Positions 27,241-35,534 of a DNA stretch of 64,000 nucleotides are shown one piece after another (the stretch's first letter is position 1; every line of letters starts with the position of its first letter). Source of the DNA: an uncultured Rhizobium sp. (GTDB taxonomy: Bacteria > Pseudomonadota > Alphaproteobacteria > Rhizobiales > Rhizobiaceae). Where the stretch lies: the NCBI GenBank assembly GCA_945952045.1, contig CAMFHE010000012.1:58744-122743 (forward strand). Direction: 5' to 3'. The notes below the pieces were generated by a model. The model searched no databases, had not been told where the DNA came from, and worked only from the letters and a program-made list of their open reading frames with translations. The position numbers were made by a program, and so were the translations under genes.

Positions 27241-27975
27241 ATGACGCGTGACAATCCCGACCAGACCCCCTTGCTCAACGTCAGCGGCCTTAAGGTCGCC
27301 TATGGACCGGTCGAGGCACTGAAAGGCGTCGACCTCAAGGTTCGCAAGGGCGAGATCGTCACCCTGCTTGGCGCCAACGGCGCTGGCAAGAGCTCGACGC
27401 TCAACGCGCTTGTCGGCCTCGCCGCCAAGCGGGCAGGGCGCGTCACATTTGGCGGCAAGGACATTTCCGGGCTGCCGCCGGAGATGATCGTGCGCATGGG
27501 CATGACGCTGACGCCCGAGGGCCGCCGTATCTTTCCGACGCTGACGGTCGACGAGCACCTGCTTCTCGGCGGCGCCATGCACAAGGGCAGGGGGCAGATC
27601 GATGCGGTGCGCGAGGACATGCTGTCGCGCTTCCCGATCCTCAAGGAGCGCCTGCACCAGAAGGCCGGCTCGCTGTCCGGCGGCGAGCAGCAGATGCTGG
27701 CGATTGCCCGCTCGATGATGTCATCGCCCGACCTGCTGCTTCTCGACGAACCCTCGCTCGGCCTCGCGCCGCAGATCGTCGACAAGATTTTCGAGTTGAT
27801 CGCGGGCCTGCGCGAGCGCGGGCTGACCATCCTGCTCGTCGAGCAGAATGTTTCGCTGTCGCTGGAAATCGCCGATGCCGGCTATGTCATGGCGAACGGC
27901 CGCATCGTGCTGTCAGGCTCCGCCGCCGACCTGCGCAATTCCACCGAAATTCAGGGCGCCTATCTCGGCGCGTGA
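27241..27975 (+). CDS. ABC transporter ATPase, LivF-like
   Basis: A 244-residue ATPase. Walker A GANGAGKSST, signature LSGGEQQMLAIARSM, Walker B DLLLLDEPSLGLAP and switch region LLVEQNVSLSLEIAD. MTLTPEGRRIFPTLTVDEHL is typical LivF. It supplies the second nucleotide-binding subunit next to the fused LivG domain. It follows the binding-protein gene by 72 bp, including the stem-loop. Confidence 0.95.
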   Translation: MTRDNPDQTPLLNVSGLKVAYGPVEALKGVDLKVRKGEIVTLLGANGAGKSSTLNALVGLAAKRAGRVTFGGKDISGLPPEMIVRMGMTLTPEGRRIFPTLTVDEHLLLGGAMHKGRGQIDAVREDMLSRFPILKERLHQKAGSLSGGEQQMLAIARSMMSSPDLLLLDEPSLGLAPQIVDKIFELIAGLRERGLTILLVEQNVSLSLEIADAGYVMANGRIVLSGSAADLRNSTEIQGAYLGA

Positions 27976-27997
27976 CCGGCAAGAAGGAAAACCATCC

Positions 27998-28885
27998 ATG
28001 GACATGTTCCTGCAGCAACTGGTCAACGCGCTCAGCCTCGGCGGCACCTATGCTCTGCTCGCGCTCGGCCTCGCCGTCGTCTTCTCGATCATGGGGCTGA
28101 TCAACTTCGCCCATGGCGAGTTGATGACCGCCGCCGGCTACGGCCTCTGCTTCGCGCTGCTTGCCGGCGTGCCGTTCGGTCTTGCCGTGATCGTGGCGCT
28201 GGCGGTTGCCATCGTGCTCGTGCTGCTGATGGAGCGGACCGCCTTCCGCCCGGTGCGCGGGGCGAGCGGCACGACGCTTCTGCTGACGAGCTTTGCCGTC
28301 AGCGCCATCCTGCGCGTGTTGTTTCAGAATTTCATCTCGGCGCGTCCCAAGCCCGTGCCGATGCCGATGAGCCTGTCCGGCACGATCGAGATCGCCGGCC
28401 TGCAGATCGGCGTCATCCAGGCGACCTCCATTCTCGTCACCGTCATCATGCTGGTCGGGCTGAACCTCTTCCTGCGCACCACAGTGCTCGGCCGCGCCAT
28501 GCGGGCGGCCTCGGAGGATTTCGCCATCGTGCGCCTGATGGGCATCCGCGCCAATGCGGTCGTGGCCACCGCCTTTGCGATTTCCGGCCTTCTTGCGGGC
28601 GTCGCCGGCATCCTCTGGGTGGCGCAGCGCGGCAGCGTCGATCCGCTCATGGGTTTCCTGCCGGTTCTCAAAGCGTTCATCGCCGCGATCATCGGCGGCC
28701 TCGGAAGCCTCTCGGGCGCCGTCGCCGGTGGCTTCCTGCTCGGCTTCATCGAGGTCTTCCTGCAGGCCTACCTGCCGGAAAGCCTGCTCAGCTACCGCGA
28801 CGCCTTCACCATCCTCCTGGTCATCGCCGTCCTGCTCTTTGCCCCGCAGGGCCTGCTCGCCAGAAAGACGATCGTGAAGCTATGA
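27998..28885 (+). CDS. branched-chain-amino-acid-type ABC permease, LivH-like
   Basis: A 295-residue permease. ALLALGLAVVFSIMGLINFA with HGELMTAAGY (residues 17-47) and AAIIGGLGSLSGAVAGGFLL near the C-terminus are LivH signatures; about eight hydrophobic helices are visible. The ATG at 27998 follows AGAAGGAAAACC. It is the last gene of the importer. The order permease/ATPase fusion, binding protein, ATPase, permease differs from the usual livKHMGF order. Confidence 0.94.
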   Translation: MDMFLQQLVNALSLGGTYALLALGLAVVFSIMGLINFAHGELMTAAGYGLCFALLAGVPFGLAVIVALAVAIVLVLLMERTAFRPVRGASGTTLLLTSFAVSAILRVLFQNFISARPKPVPMPMSLSGTIEIAGLQIGVIQATSILVTVIMLVGLNLFLRTTVLGRAMRAASEDFAIVRLMGIRANAVVATAFAISGLLAGVAGILWVAQRGSVDPLMGFLPVLKAFIAAIIGGLGSLSGAVAGGFLLGFIEVFLQAYLPESLLSYRDAFTILLVIAVLLFAPQGLLARKTIVKL

Positions 28886-29119
28886 CCAGGACGGGGTGGG
28901 CAGGGACCTTAAGGGATCCGGCCCCTGCATCCATCCTCCTGAAACCATGGCCATTATTGTCCTCGTTGCATTTGAAAATGGAACCTGCCCCCAGGGCCAA
29001 GTCCCTGCTCGATAATCTGTCTTATGGAACTAAACTGCACCCGAAAAAGACATCACCGGTCGACAGGATCACGTTGCCGATGTTACATCAGGACCAATGG
29101 ATGGCATGAGGATTGTGGC

Positions 29120-29899
29120 GTGAAGCGGGATGAGCGCAGACAGGAAATCATCAACCTGCTGATCGAGCATCATGCCGTCGATCTCGACGATCTCGCGCAT
29201 CGCTTTGCCGTTTCCAAGATGACGATCCACCGTGATCTCGATGAGCTGGAAAATGCCGGCGTTCTGCGCAAGGTGCGTGGCGGCGCGACGATCGATGCCG
29301 GCACGCAGTTCGAGAGCGACTTCCGCTTCCGGCAATTGCAGGAGGCGGACGTCAAGCAGGCAATCGCGCAGGCGGCACTCGATCTGGTGGAACCTGGCAT
29401 GACCGTGATCGTCAATGACGGCTCGATGGCCGCTGTGCTCGGCGAAGCCTTGCTGGCCAAGCGTCCCTTGACCGTCGTCACCAATAATGCCGCGATCATG
29501 GAGCGGATGCAGGGCGAAAGCGGCGTGACGCTGATTGCGCTTGGCGGTGTCTATTCCGACAAGTTCAACGCCTATTTCGGTCTGGTGACCGAGGAGGCGC
29601 TGTCGCATCTGCGCGCCGATATCGCCTTTATCTCCGCGCCCGCCGCTGCCGGCGGCTTTGCCTATCACATGGACGAGCGCATCGTGCGCGCCAAACGCGC
29701 CATGATTTCCGCCAGCCGTCAGGCCTGCCTGATGATCAACAGTCGCCGGCTTGGCCATACCGCCCTGCATGTGCTGGCGAAACTGAGCGAATTCGAAACC
29801 ATTGTCTCCGACAATCCCCTGCCCGCGGACATGATGAACGCCCTGGAGGGACTTGCGGTGACGGTGAAGATCGCCGCTGCGGCAACAGAAGAAACCTGA
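29120..29899 (+). CDS. DeoR-family transcriptional regulator
   Basis: A 259-residue DeoR regulator. Residues 1-56 form the helix-turn-helix (RRQEIINLLIEHHAVDLDDL, AVSKMTIHRDLDELENAG), and residues 75-235 the DeoRC sensor domain (VIVNDGSMAAVLGEALL, VVTNNAAIMERM, IALGGVY). The GTG at 29120 begins VKRDERRQE, the normal DeoR N-terminus; an upstream in-frame ATG at 29024 would add an unrelated 32-residue extension. The 234-bp gap before it shows no other feature. Its target cannot be told. Confidence 0.9.
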   Translation: MKRDERRQEIINLLIEHHAVDLDDLAHRFAVSKMTIHRDLDELENAGVLRKVRGGATIDAGTQFESDFRFRQLQEADVKQAIAQAALDLVEPGMTVIVNDGSMAAVLGEALLAKRPLTVVTNNAAIMERMQGESGVTLIALGGVYSDKFNAYFGLVTEEALSHLRADIAFISAPAAAGGFAYHMDERIVRAKRAMISASRQACLMINSRRLGHTALHVLAKLSEFETIVSDNPLPADMMNALEGLAVTVKIAAAATEET

Positions 29900-29910
29900 A
29901 AGGCCAAGAC

Positions 29911-30411
29911 ATGCAGGACCTGCCGACTATTCGCAAGGCAACCGCCGACGATGCGGAACTGATATTGTCGGCCATCAACATTATCGGCGACCATCTCGGC
30001 ACGCCCGAGCGCATCACCGCAACGCCCGGGGATTTCCGGCGTCATGGCTTCGGCCCCTCGCCTGCCTTTACAGCACTGATTGCCGAAGCTGGCGGCGAAT
30101 TCGCCGGTATGTGCCTGTTTTTCAAAAGTTTTTCGACATGGCGCGGCAAGCCTGGCGCCTATATCCAGGATCTCGTCGTCGCTGAAAAGTTTCGCGGTCA
30201 AGGTATCGCCGAAGCGCTGCTGCGCGAGACGGCCCGCCATGTGCGCGCCGATGGCGGCAGCTACCTTCGCCTTTCCGTCGATACAGCCAATGCAGGCGCC
30301 CAACGCTTCTACGAACGCATCGGCATGGCGCTTCAGCCGCAGGAACGCATCCACGCCATCTACGGCGATGCGTTCGACCTTCTGGCCGGGCTGGAAGAAA
30401 GCGGCGTCTGA
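29911..30411 (+). CDS. GNAT-family N-acetyltransferase
   Basis: A 166-residue acetyltransferase. TIRKATADDAELILSAI at the N-terminus, then YIQDLVVAEKFRGQGIAEAL with the acetyl-CoA pyrophosphate loop (R-G-Q-G-I-A) and LSVDTANAGAQRFYERIGM. It resembles small-amine acetyltransferases (PhnO or spermidine-acetyltransferase-like), but the acceptor is unknown. It lies 11 bp after the DeoR gene, so the two are likely cotranscribed. Confidence 0.9.
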   Translation: MQDLPTIRKATADDAELILSAINIIGDHLGTPERITATPGDFRRHGFGPSPAFTALIAEAGGEFAGMCLFFKSFSTWRGKPGAYIQDLVVAEKFRGQGIAEALLRETARHVRADGGSYLRLSVDTANAGAQRFYERIGMALQPQERIHAIYGDAFDLLAGLEESGV

Positions 30412-30425
30412 AGACTCTTTTCGTC

Positions 30426-30469
30426 GCAATTCCGGACGGAAAACCGCTTCACACTTTTCCTGGAATTGC
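30426..30469. repeat. dispersed rhizobial intergenic repeat
   Basis: A 44-bp element with inverted ends GCAATTCC and GGAATTGC and a pyrimidine-rich centre (CACACTTTTCC). It closely matches a repeat I recall as abundant in Rhizobium genomes. It fills the gap between the convergent acetyltransferase and Lrp-domain genes. Confidence 0.75.
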
Positions 30470-30470
30470 T

Positions 30471-30707
30471 TTAGAACGCCGTAAACGTCAGCGTCGTCAG
30501 CGACCGGATAATGCCCGGAATGCTGGCGATGTTCTCGCTGATGAATTTGCCGATATCCTTGTCTTCCTGCACATAGACCTTCATCAGCAGGTCGTATTCA
30601 CCGCTGGTGGAATAGAGTTCGGACACGAGTTCGGTCTTGTAGATGGCATCGGCGACCTCATAAGTCTTGCCGGGAACGCATTGAAGCTGAACGAAAATGG
30701 GTTTCAT
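30471..30707 (-). CDS. stand-alone Lrp/AsnC ligand-binding (RAM) domain protein
   Basis: A 78-residue protein equal to the C-terminal effector domain of Lrp/AsnC regulators, without the DNA-binding domain. IFVQLQCVPGKTYEVADAIY, SGEYDLLMKVYVQ and RSLTTLTFTAF fit the alpha/beta sandwich. Such proteins may oligomerise and bind amino acids or modulate full-length Lrp proteins. Its stop lies immediately next to the repeat at 30426-30469. It may relate to the amino-acid oxidation genes nearby, but this is only positional. Confidence 0.88.
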   Translation of the reverse strand: MKPIFVQLQCVPGKTYEVADAIYKTELVSELYSTSGEYDLLMKVYVQEDKDIGKFISENIASIPGIIRSLTTLTFTAF

Positions 30708-30776
30708 GACCGAATATCCTGCGAAATCGAAAGCTCGCTTTCCTTACGCCAATCGCGGCCCGCTGAAAACCGTTTA

Positions 30777-30872
30777 GAGTTTGTCAGGCAAAAGTGGGAA
30801 CCGGTTTTCCCGAAAAGACAAACGAAAAAGAATATCAGCGTCTGTCTGGTTCAGAATGAACCTGACAGACTC
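30777..30872. repeat. dispersed rhizobial repeat with inverted ends, overlapping a gene end
   Basis: A 96-bp element bounded by GAGTTTGTCAGG (30777-30788) and CCTGACAGACTC (30861-30872), with core GTGGGAACCGGTTTTCCCGA and AAAGACAAACGAAAAAGAAT. Its right arm supplies the last codons and stop of the LysR gene at 30851-31780. A degenerate relative occurs at 8614-8690. Confidence 0.8.
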
Positions 30873-31780
30873 GAGAGCATTTTGCCCTCATCCTTCGCCA
30901 CCTCGGCGATCCAGTCGCGAAAGGCGGCGAGCGGTGGATAGGTGAGCCGCTCGGTCGGGCAGGCAAGGAAATAGCGCCCGCCGCCGTCGATTTCTCCGTC
31001 GGCGAACGCTTCGACCAGATCGCCACGGCGCAGTTCCTCCTCGAACAGAAATCGCGGCAGAAGCGCGACCCCAAGCCCGGCCACCGCAGCCTGTGCGGCG
31101 GCGCTGAACTGGTCGAACAGCATGCCATGTACCGTCGGCTCCGGCACGTCATGGCCGATCAGCCATTGCTCCCAGGCATCCGGCCGCGAGGTCAGATGCA
31201 GGAGCGGCGCCTGCAGGAAGTCGCCGGGCGTTGCCAGTTGGTGCCGGTCGCGGAATTGCGGGCTGCAGCACGGCATGATGCGTTCGCCCATCAGCGGCGT
31301 CAGTTCGGCGCCCGGCCAGACCGCATCGCCGAAATGGATCGCAGCGTCGATGGAATCGAGCTTGAAATCGAAGGGCGACAGCCGCGTCACCAGATTGACG
31401 GACATGCCGCGGTGATGCTCCAGAAAACCGGCCAGCCTTGGCATGAGCCAGCGGCTGCCGAAGGCCGGCAGCACCGCCAGCGTCAATGTGCCGCCATCCG
31501 GATTGGCGCGCAAATTCAGCGACGCCGCCGAAATACGACGCAGGGCTTCGCGGATCTCGCGCGCATAGGCGTCGCCCGCCAGCGTCAGCCGGATGGTCTG
31601 CCGCTCGCGCACGAAAAGCTCGACGCCGAGCTGGCTTTCCAGCGCCCTGATCTGGCGGCTGACGGCGCTTTGCGTCAGATCCAACTCGCGCGCGGCCACC
31701 GTGACGCTTCCCGTACGCGCTGCGGCCTCGAAAGCGGCGAGCAGCGACAGCGACGGCAGGAAACGGCGGGCATGCAGCAT
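30851..31780 (-). CDS. LysR-family regulator, GcvA-like
   Basis: A 309-residue LysR protein. LSLLAAFEAAARTGSVTVAA and DLTQSAVSRQIRALESQLGV form the helix-turn-helix; the effector domain starts near residue 92 (GGTLTLAVLPAFGSRWLMPR). The style is GcvA-like, a group that often controls amino-acid catabolism. It is divergent from the amaA-like oxidase gene, with a palindrome between them. The C-terminal tail (SSLSGSF) is encoded within the dispersed repeat at 30777-30872. Confidence 0.92.
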   Translation of the reverse strand: MLHARRFLPSLSLLAAFEAAARTGSVTVAARELDLTQSAVSRQIRALESQLGVELFVRERQTIRLTLAGDAYAREIREALRRISAASLNLRANPDGGTLTLAVLPAFGSRWLMPRLAGFLEHHRGMSVNLVTRLSPFDFKLDSIDAAIHFGDAVWPGAELTPLMGERIMPCCSPQFRDRHQLATPGDFLQAPLLHLTSRPDAWEQWLIGHDVPEPTVHGMLFDQFSAAAQAAVAGLGVALLPRFLFEEELRRGDLVEAFADGEIDGGGRYFLACPTERLTYPPLAAFRDWIAEVAKDEGKMLSSLSGSF

Positions 31781-31814
31781 GGCGGGGTTATTCCTTCACG
31801 GAATGAACTCTTGA

Positions 31815-31830
31815 GAATATGTCGATATTC
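31815..31830. promoter_or_regulatory. palindrome, candidate LysR operator
   Basis: GAATAT-GTCG-ATATTC is a perfect 16-bp inverted repeat in the 147-bp gap between the divergent LysR and oxidase genes, which fits a LysR recognition site. Confidence 0.5.
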
Positions 31831-31927
31831 ATGACGCTGGCGTCACTGTAAAGCCTGAATTGAGGGAAGACGTACCGAATTGCGCATTCATGCGACGGTA
31901 GACGGCATTCCGCTAAGGTGACGAACG

Positions 31928-33211
31928 ATGCTGAACGATCCCCGCTCCCACGGCCTTTGGGAAAAGACCGCTCCGCCCGCCCCTGCCGCCGCGCCGCTGA
32001 AGGGCGCGACCACGGCCGATATCGTGGTGATCGGCGGTGGCTATACCGGTCTGTCCTCTGCCCTGCATCTGGCGGAAGCCGGAAAGCGGGTCGTGCTGCT
32101 GGAAGCGGTCGATTTCGGCTTCGGCGGCGCCGGTCGCAATGTCGGTCTCATCAATGGCGGCATGTGGGTGATGCCGGACGACCTGCCGGGCGTTCTCGGC
32201 TCCGTCTATGGCGAGCGGGTTCTCGGCCTGCTCGGCGGCGCGCCGCTCGTCGTGCGCAACATGATCGAAAAGCACAATATCGCCTGCGAACTGGAAACCG
32301 GCGGCACCCTGCATTGCGCCGTCGGCGCCGATGGCTTCAAGGAACTTGAAGAGCGCTATCGTCAATGGTCGACGCGCGGCGCACCGGTGCGCCTGCTCGA
32401 TGCCAATGAAACCGCCGCCCGTCTCGGCAGCAATGCCTATAGCGGCGCGCTGTTCGATCCGCGCGCCGGCACCCTGCAGCCGCTCGCCTATGCCCGAGGC
32501 CTGGCGCATGCCGCACAAAAGGCCGGCGTCGAACTGCATGGCAACAGCCGCGTCGAAAGCTGCGAGCGCGCCGGCAATGGCTGGCAGGTTTCGACCGCCC
32601 AAGGCTCGGCCACCGCGCCCTGGGTGATCGTCGCGACCGATGCCTATTCCACCGGCCCCTTCGCCAGCGTGCGCGAGGAGCAGGTGCATCTGCCCTATTT
32701 CAATTTCGCGACCGCGCCGCTCGGCGACAATCTCAAGCATTCGATCCTGCCGGGTCGAGAAGGCTGTTGGGATACCAAGGAGATCCTTTCCTCCTTCCGT
32801 ATGGACAAGGCCGGCCGGCTGGTCTTCGGCAGCGTCGGCGCCCTGCGCAACACCGGGCTTGCCGTGCACCGCGCCTGGGCGCAACGTTCGCTGAAGCGCA
32901 TTTTCCCGCAACTTGGCGATATCGGCTTCGAGGCCGAATGGTACGGCAAGATCGGCATGACCACCGACGCCGTGCCGCGCTTCCATCGCTTTGCCGATGG
33001 TATCGTCGGCTTTTCCGGCTATAACGGCCGCGGCATCGCGCCGGGCACCGTGTTCGGCCAGACATTGGCCCGTATCGTCCTCGGCGAGATGAGCGAACAG
33101 GATTTGCCGCTGCCGCTGACCGATCCCGCTCCTCAGCGCTTCCGCGCCATCAAGGAAGCGTGGTATGAGGCCGGCGCCCAAGTGGCCCATTTTGCCGGTG
33201 AGCGTTTCTGA
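31928..33211 (+). CDS. amaA: FAD-dependent amine/amino acid oxidase, probable L-pipecolate oxidase type
   Basis: A 427-residue flavoprotein of the DAO family. The FAD Rossmann motif IVVIGGGYTGLSSALHLAE is followed by VVLLEAVDFGFGGAGRNVGL, and the C-terminal FSGYNGRGIAPGTVFGQ closes the FAD site. The 47-bp spacing to the semialdehyde dehydrogenase gene, with no terminator between, indicates an operon like the amaA-amaB pair of Pseudomonas, where AmaA oxidises L-pipecolate to piperideine-6-carboxylate in lysine breakdown. Gamma-glutamylamine or other amine oxidases look similar, so the substrate is inferred mainly from the neighbour. Confidence 0.8.
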   Translation: MLNDPRSHGLWEKTAPPAPAAAPLKGATTADIVVIGGGYTGLSSALHLAEAGKRVVLLEAVDFGFGGAGRNVGLINGGMWVMPDDLPGVLGSVYGERVLGLLGGAPLVVRNMIEKHNIACELETGGTLHCAVGADGFKELEERYRQWSTRGAPVRLLDANETAARLGSNAYSGALFDPRAGTLQPLAYARGLAHAAQKAGVELHGNSRVESCERAGNGWQVSTAQGSATAPWVIVATDAYSTGPFASVREEQVHLPYFNFATAPLGDNLKHSILPGREGCWDTKEILSSFRMDKAGRLVFGSVGALRNTGLAVHRAWAQRSLKRIFPQLGDIGFEAEWYGKIGMTTDAVPRFHRFADGIVGFSGYNGRGIAPGTVFGQTLARIVLGEMSEQDLPLPLTDPAPQRFRAIKEAWYEAGAQVAHFAGERF

Positions 33212-33258
33212 ACGCGCCGGACCGAACAAGACAACGACAACCCACGGGGGAGACATCC

Positions 33259-34797
33259 ATGACCGTTGCTAAACTCGACCTCGCCGCAGAGGTGAAGTCC
33301 ATCCTGAGCGAACTCGGCGTTGCCGAAAGCGCCTTCACCGGCGGTACGCTGACCGTCACCTCGCCGGTCAATGGCGAAGTCATCGGCCGCCTGCCGGAAG
33401 ATTCGGCCGAGGCCGCCAATCGCAAGATCGAAGACGCGCACAACGCCTTCCTCGAATGGCGCAAGGTGCCGGCGCCGAAGCGCGGCGAACTGATCCGCCT
33501 GCTCGGCGAAGAACTGCGCGCCGGCAAGGCCGCACTCGGCCGCCTCGTCTCGCTCGAAGTCGGCAAGATCACCTCCGAAGGCCTCGGCGAGGTCCAGGAA
33601 ATGATCGACATCTGCGATTTCGCCGTCGGCCTGTCGCGCCAGCTTTACGGTCTGACGATCGCCACCGAGCGTTCCGAGCACCGCATGATGGAAACCTGGC
33701 ATCCGCTCGGCGTCGTCGGCATCATCTCGGCCTTCAACTTCCCGGTCGCCGTCTGGTCGTGGAATGCGGCGCTGGCGCTGGTTTGCGGCAACGCGACCGT
33801 CTGGAAGCCGTCTGAAAAGACCCCGCTGACAGCGCTTGCCTCGCAGGCACTGCTGGAGCGCGCCATCAAGCGTTTCGTCGCTGACGGCGGCGTTGCACCG
33901 GCCGGCCTCTCGTCCGTCCTGATCGGCGGTCGCGCCATCGGCGAACTGCTTGTCGACAACGACAAGGTGCCGCTGGTTTCGGCCACCGGCTCGACCCGCA
34001 TGGGCCGCGAAGTCGGTCCGCGCCTCGCGAAGCGCTTCGCCCGTTCGATCCTCGAACTCGGCGGCAACAACGCAGCAATCGTCTGCCCGAGCGCCGATCT
34101 CGACCTGACGCTGCGCGGCGTCGCCTTTGCCGCCATGGGCACGGCCGGTCAGCGCTGCACGACGCTGCGCCGCCTCTTCGTCCATGACAGCGTTTACGAC
34201 GCGCTCGTTCCGCGCCTGCGCAAGGCTTACGGTTCGGTCACCGTCGCAAGCCCGCTCGAAAACGGCACGCTGGTCGGCCCGCTGATCGACAAGGCTTCCT
34301 TCGACGGCATGCAGAAGGCCCTCGACGGCGCCAAGACCGCCGGCGGCAGCATCACCGGCGGCGACCGCGTCGACGTCGGCGCTGAAAACGCCTATTACGT
34401 CCGCCCCGCCCTCGTCGAAATGCCGTCGCAGACCGGCCCGGTCGAGCACGAAACCTTCGCGCCGATCCTCTATGTGATCAAGTATAGCGATTTCGACGAA
34501 GCACTGCGCCTCAACAACGCCGTGCCGCAGGGCCTGTCCTCGTCGATCTTCACCAACAACATGCAGGAAGCCGAAACCTTCGTGTCCGTTCGCGGCTCCG
34601 ATTGCGGCATCGCCAACGTCAATATCGGCCCGTCCGGCGCTGAAATCGGCGGCGCCTTCGGTGGTGAGAAGGAAACCGGCGGCGGCCGCGAATCCGGCTC
34701 GGACGCCTGGAAGGGCTATATGCGCCGGGCAACCAACACCATCAACTACGGCAAGACCCTGCCGCTGGCCCAGGGCGTCAAGTTCGACGTCGAATAA
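33259..34797 (+). CDS. amaB: aldehyde dehydrogenase, piperideine-6-carboxylate / aminoadipate semialdehyde type
   Basis: A 512-residue NAD-dependent aldehyde dehydrogenase of the ALDH7-like branch. GVVGIISAFNFPVAVWSWNA, ILELGGNNAAIV (catalytic Glu) and GTAGQRCTTLRRLFVH (nucleophile Cys) are present, with GGAFGGEKETGGGRESGSDA near the end. The N-terminal extension and the NAD-binding sequence match AmaB/antiquitin, which oxidises alpha-aminoadipate semialdehyde to 2-aminoadipate. The GGGGGAG site precedes the ATG. A strong terminator follows. Confidence 0.88.
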   Translation: MTVAKLDLAAEVKSILSELGVAESAFTGGTLTVTSPVNGEVIGRLPEDSAEAANRKIEDAHNAFLEWRKVPAPKRGELIRLLGEELRAGKAALGRLVSLEVGKITSEGLGEVQEMIDICDFAVGLSRQLYGLTIATERSEHRMMETWHPLGVVGIISAFNFPVAVWSWNAALALVCGNATVWKPSEKTPLTALASQALLERAIKRFVADGGVAPAGLSSVLIGGRAIGELLVDNDKVPLVSATGSTRMGREVGPRLAKRFARSILELGGNNAAIVCPSADLDLTLRGVAFAAMGTAGQRCTTLRRLFVHDSVYDALVPRLRKAYGSVTVASPLENGTLVGPLIDKASFDGMQKALDGAKTAGGSITGGDRVDVGAENAYYVRPALVEMPSQTGPVEHETFAPILYVIKYSDFDEALRLNNAVPQGLSSSIFTNNMQEAETFVSVRGSDCGIANVNIGPSGAEIGGAFGGEKETGGGRESGSDAWKGYMRRATNTINYGKTLPLAQGVKFDVE

Positions 34798-34812
34798 GCT
34801 GGTTTGAGATGT

Positions 34813-34850
34813 AAAAACCCCCGCACGGCATGGCCGTGCGGGGGTTTTTT
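34813..34850 (+). terminator. strong intrinsic terminator after amaB
   Basis: AAAAACCCCCGCACGGC / GCCGTGCGGGGGTTTTT with a 3-base loop and a six-T tail. The A-tract on the other side makes it bidirectional. It begins 15 bp after the amaB stop. Confidence 0.93.
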
Positions 34851-34929
34851 GTTCTGACGCGATCTCGACGGCTCGGCTACAAAAATTCCGATTGGTTGCG
34901 ACGGGGATTTTGCCCTTTGAATATACGGG

Positions 34930-35410
34930 CTTGGCGTCAAGGTTCTGCGCAAGCATTCCCATTACCTCGATGAGAGCGCCGGGCGCAATTTCGAAAGACC
35001 GCTCAACGGTGCGAGTCTCTCCACGAACGTTGTCGGTGAGATTGAAAATTGTAGCCTGCCCTTTGCGAAACGCGCGGATTATCTCGAAACCGGTGATGGT
35101 CGCTTAGGCCCTTCGAATGTCTCGAAACACCGGGCATGTTTGATCCGTTTCTTCAGCTTGCCATGATCGGCCACGGCAACGTTGTTCAGACATTTGACCT
35201 GCCGGTGGATAAGTTCTTTCGGCCTTTGCCATCACCTTCCGTTCCGAGGCCGCGATGCCTTGTCAGCGCCTCGCCGGTGTTGAAGACCATCGGCTTTTCC
35301 CAGTTTTCGAAGCCATTCAACGCCTTAACCAGGAAGCGCTTGGCTGCCTTGGCACTGTGGCGGCAATCTCGCTGAAAAAGCCTGCCCTCAAGCGGACATC
35401 AACGAGATTT
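34930..35410 (-). pseudogene. IS6-family transposase remnant
   Basis: Read on the minus strand, three frames carry successive pieces of an IS6 (IS26/IS240-type) transposase C-terminal half. One frame gives RHSAKAAKRFLVKALNG then VFNTG. A second gives LIHRQVKCLNNVAVADHGKL followed by KKRIKHARCFETF. A third gives TITGFEIIRAFRKGQATIF and TRTVERSF. These follow the IS6 order (AKAAKRF, NTDKA-like, HRQVKYLNN..ADHGKLK, IKGFEVMRALRKGQA, ERAF). At least two frameshifts and the loss of the N-terminal half make it inactive. Inverted ends were not found. It lies between the amaB terminator and the CaiB promoter. Confidence 0.85.
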
Positions 35411-35444
35411 TTGCAAGAGAGCCCCGATGCTTCGTAAACCGCAA

Positions 35445-35480
35445 TTGACAAATCATCGATCGATAACTCATATATGAATT
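35445..35480 (+). promoter_or_regulatory. promoter with overlapping operator upstream of the first CaiB gene
   Basis: TTGACA at 35445-35450 and TCATAT at 35468-35473 are separated by 17 bp. The -10 box is embedded in CTCATATATGAAT. The same arrangement, TTGACG-N17-TCTTATATGAAT, occurs at 39678-39712 before the ABC operon, so both are likely controlled by the IclR protein encoded between them. Confidence 0.65.
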
Positions 35481-35534
35481 AAGAATTTACATAGGAATTA
35501 TTTGAGCAGTATATAGCTCGAGACGAGGTTTGGG

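Noticed and set aside
28882..29109. 75-codon open frame starting at the LivH-like stop
   Set aside because: No ribosome site, no recognisable motif and unusual composition; the space is more likely the DeoR promoter region.
33133..34962. Minus-strand open frame of 609 codons over amaB
   Set aside because: Antisense to a clear aldehyde dehydrogenase. Only its first residues matter, since they overlap the IS6 remnant.
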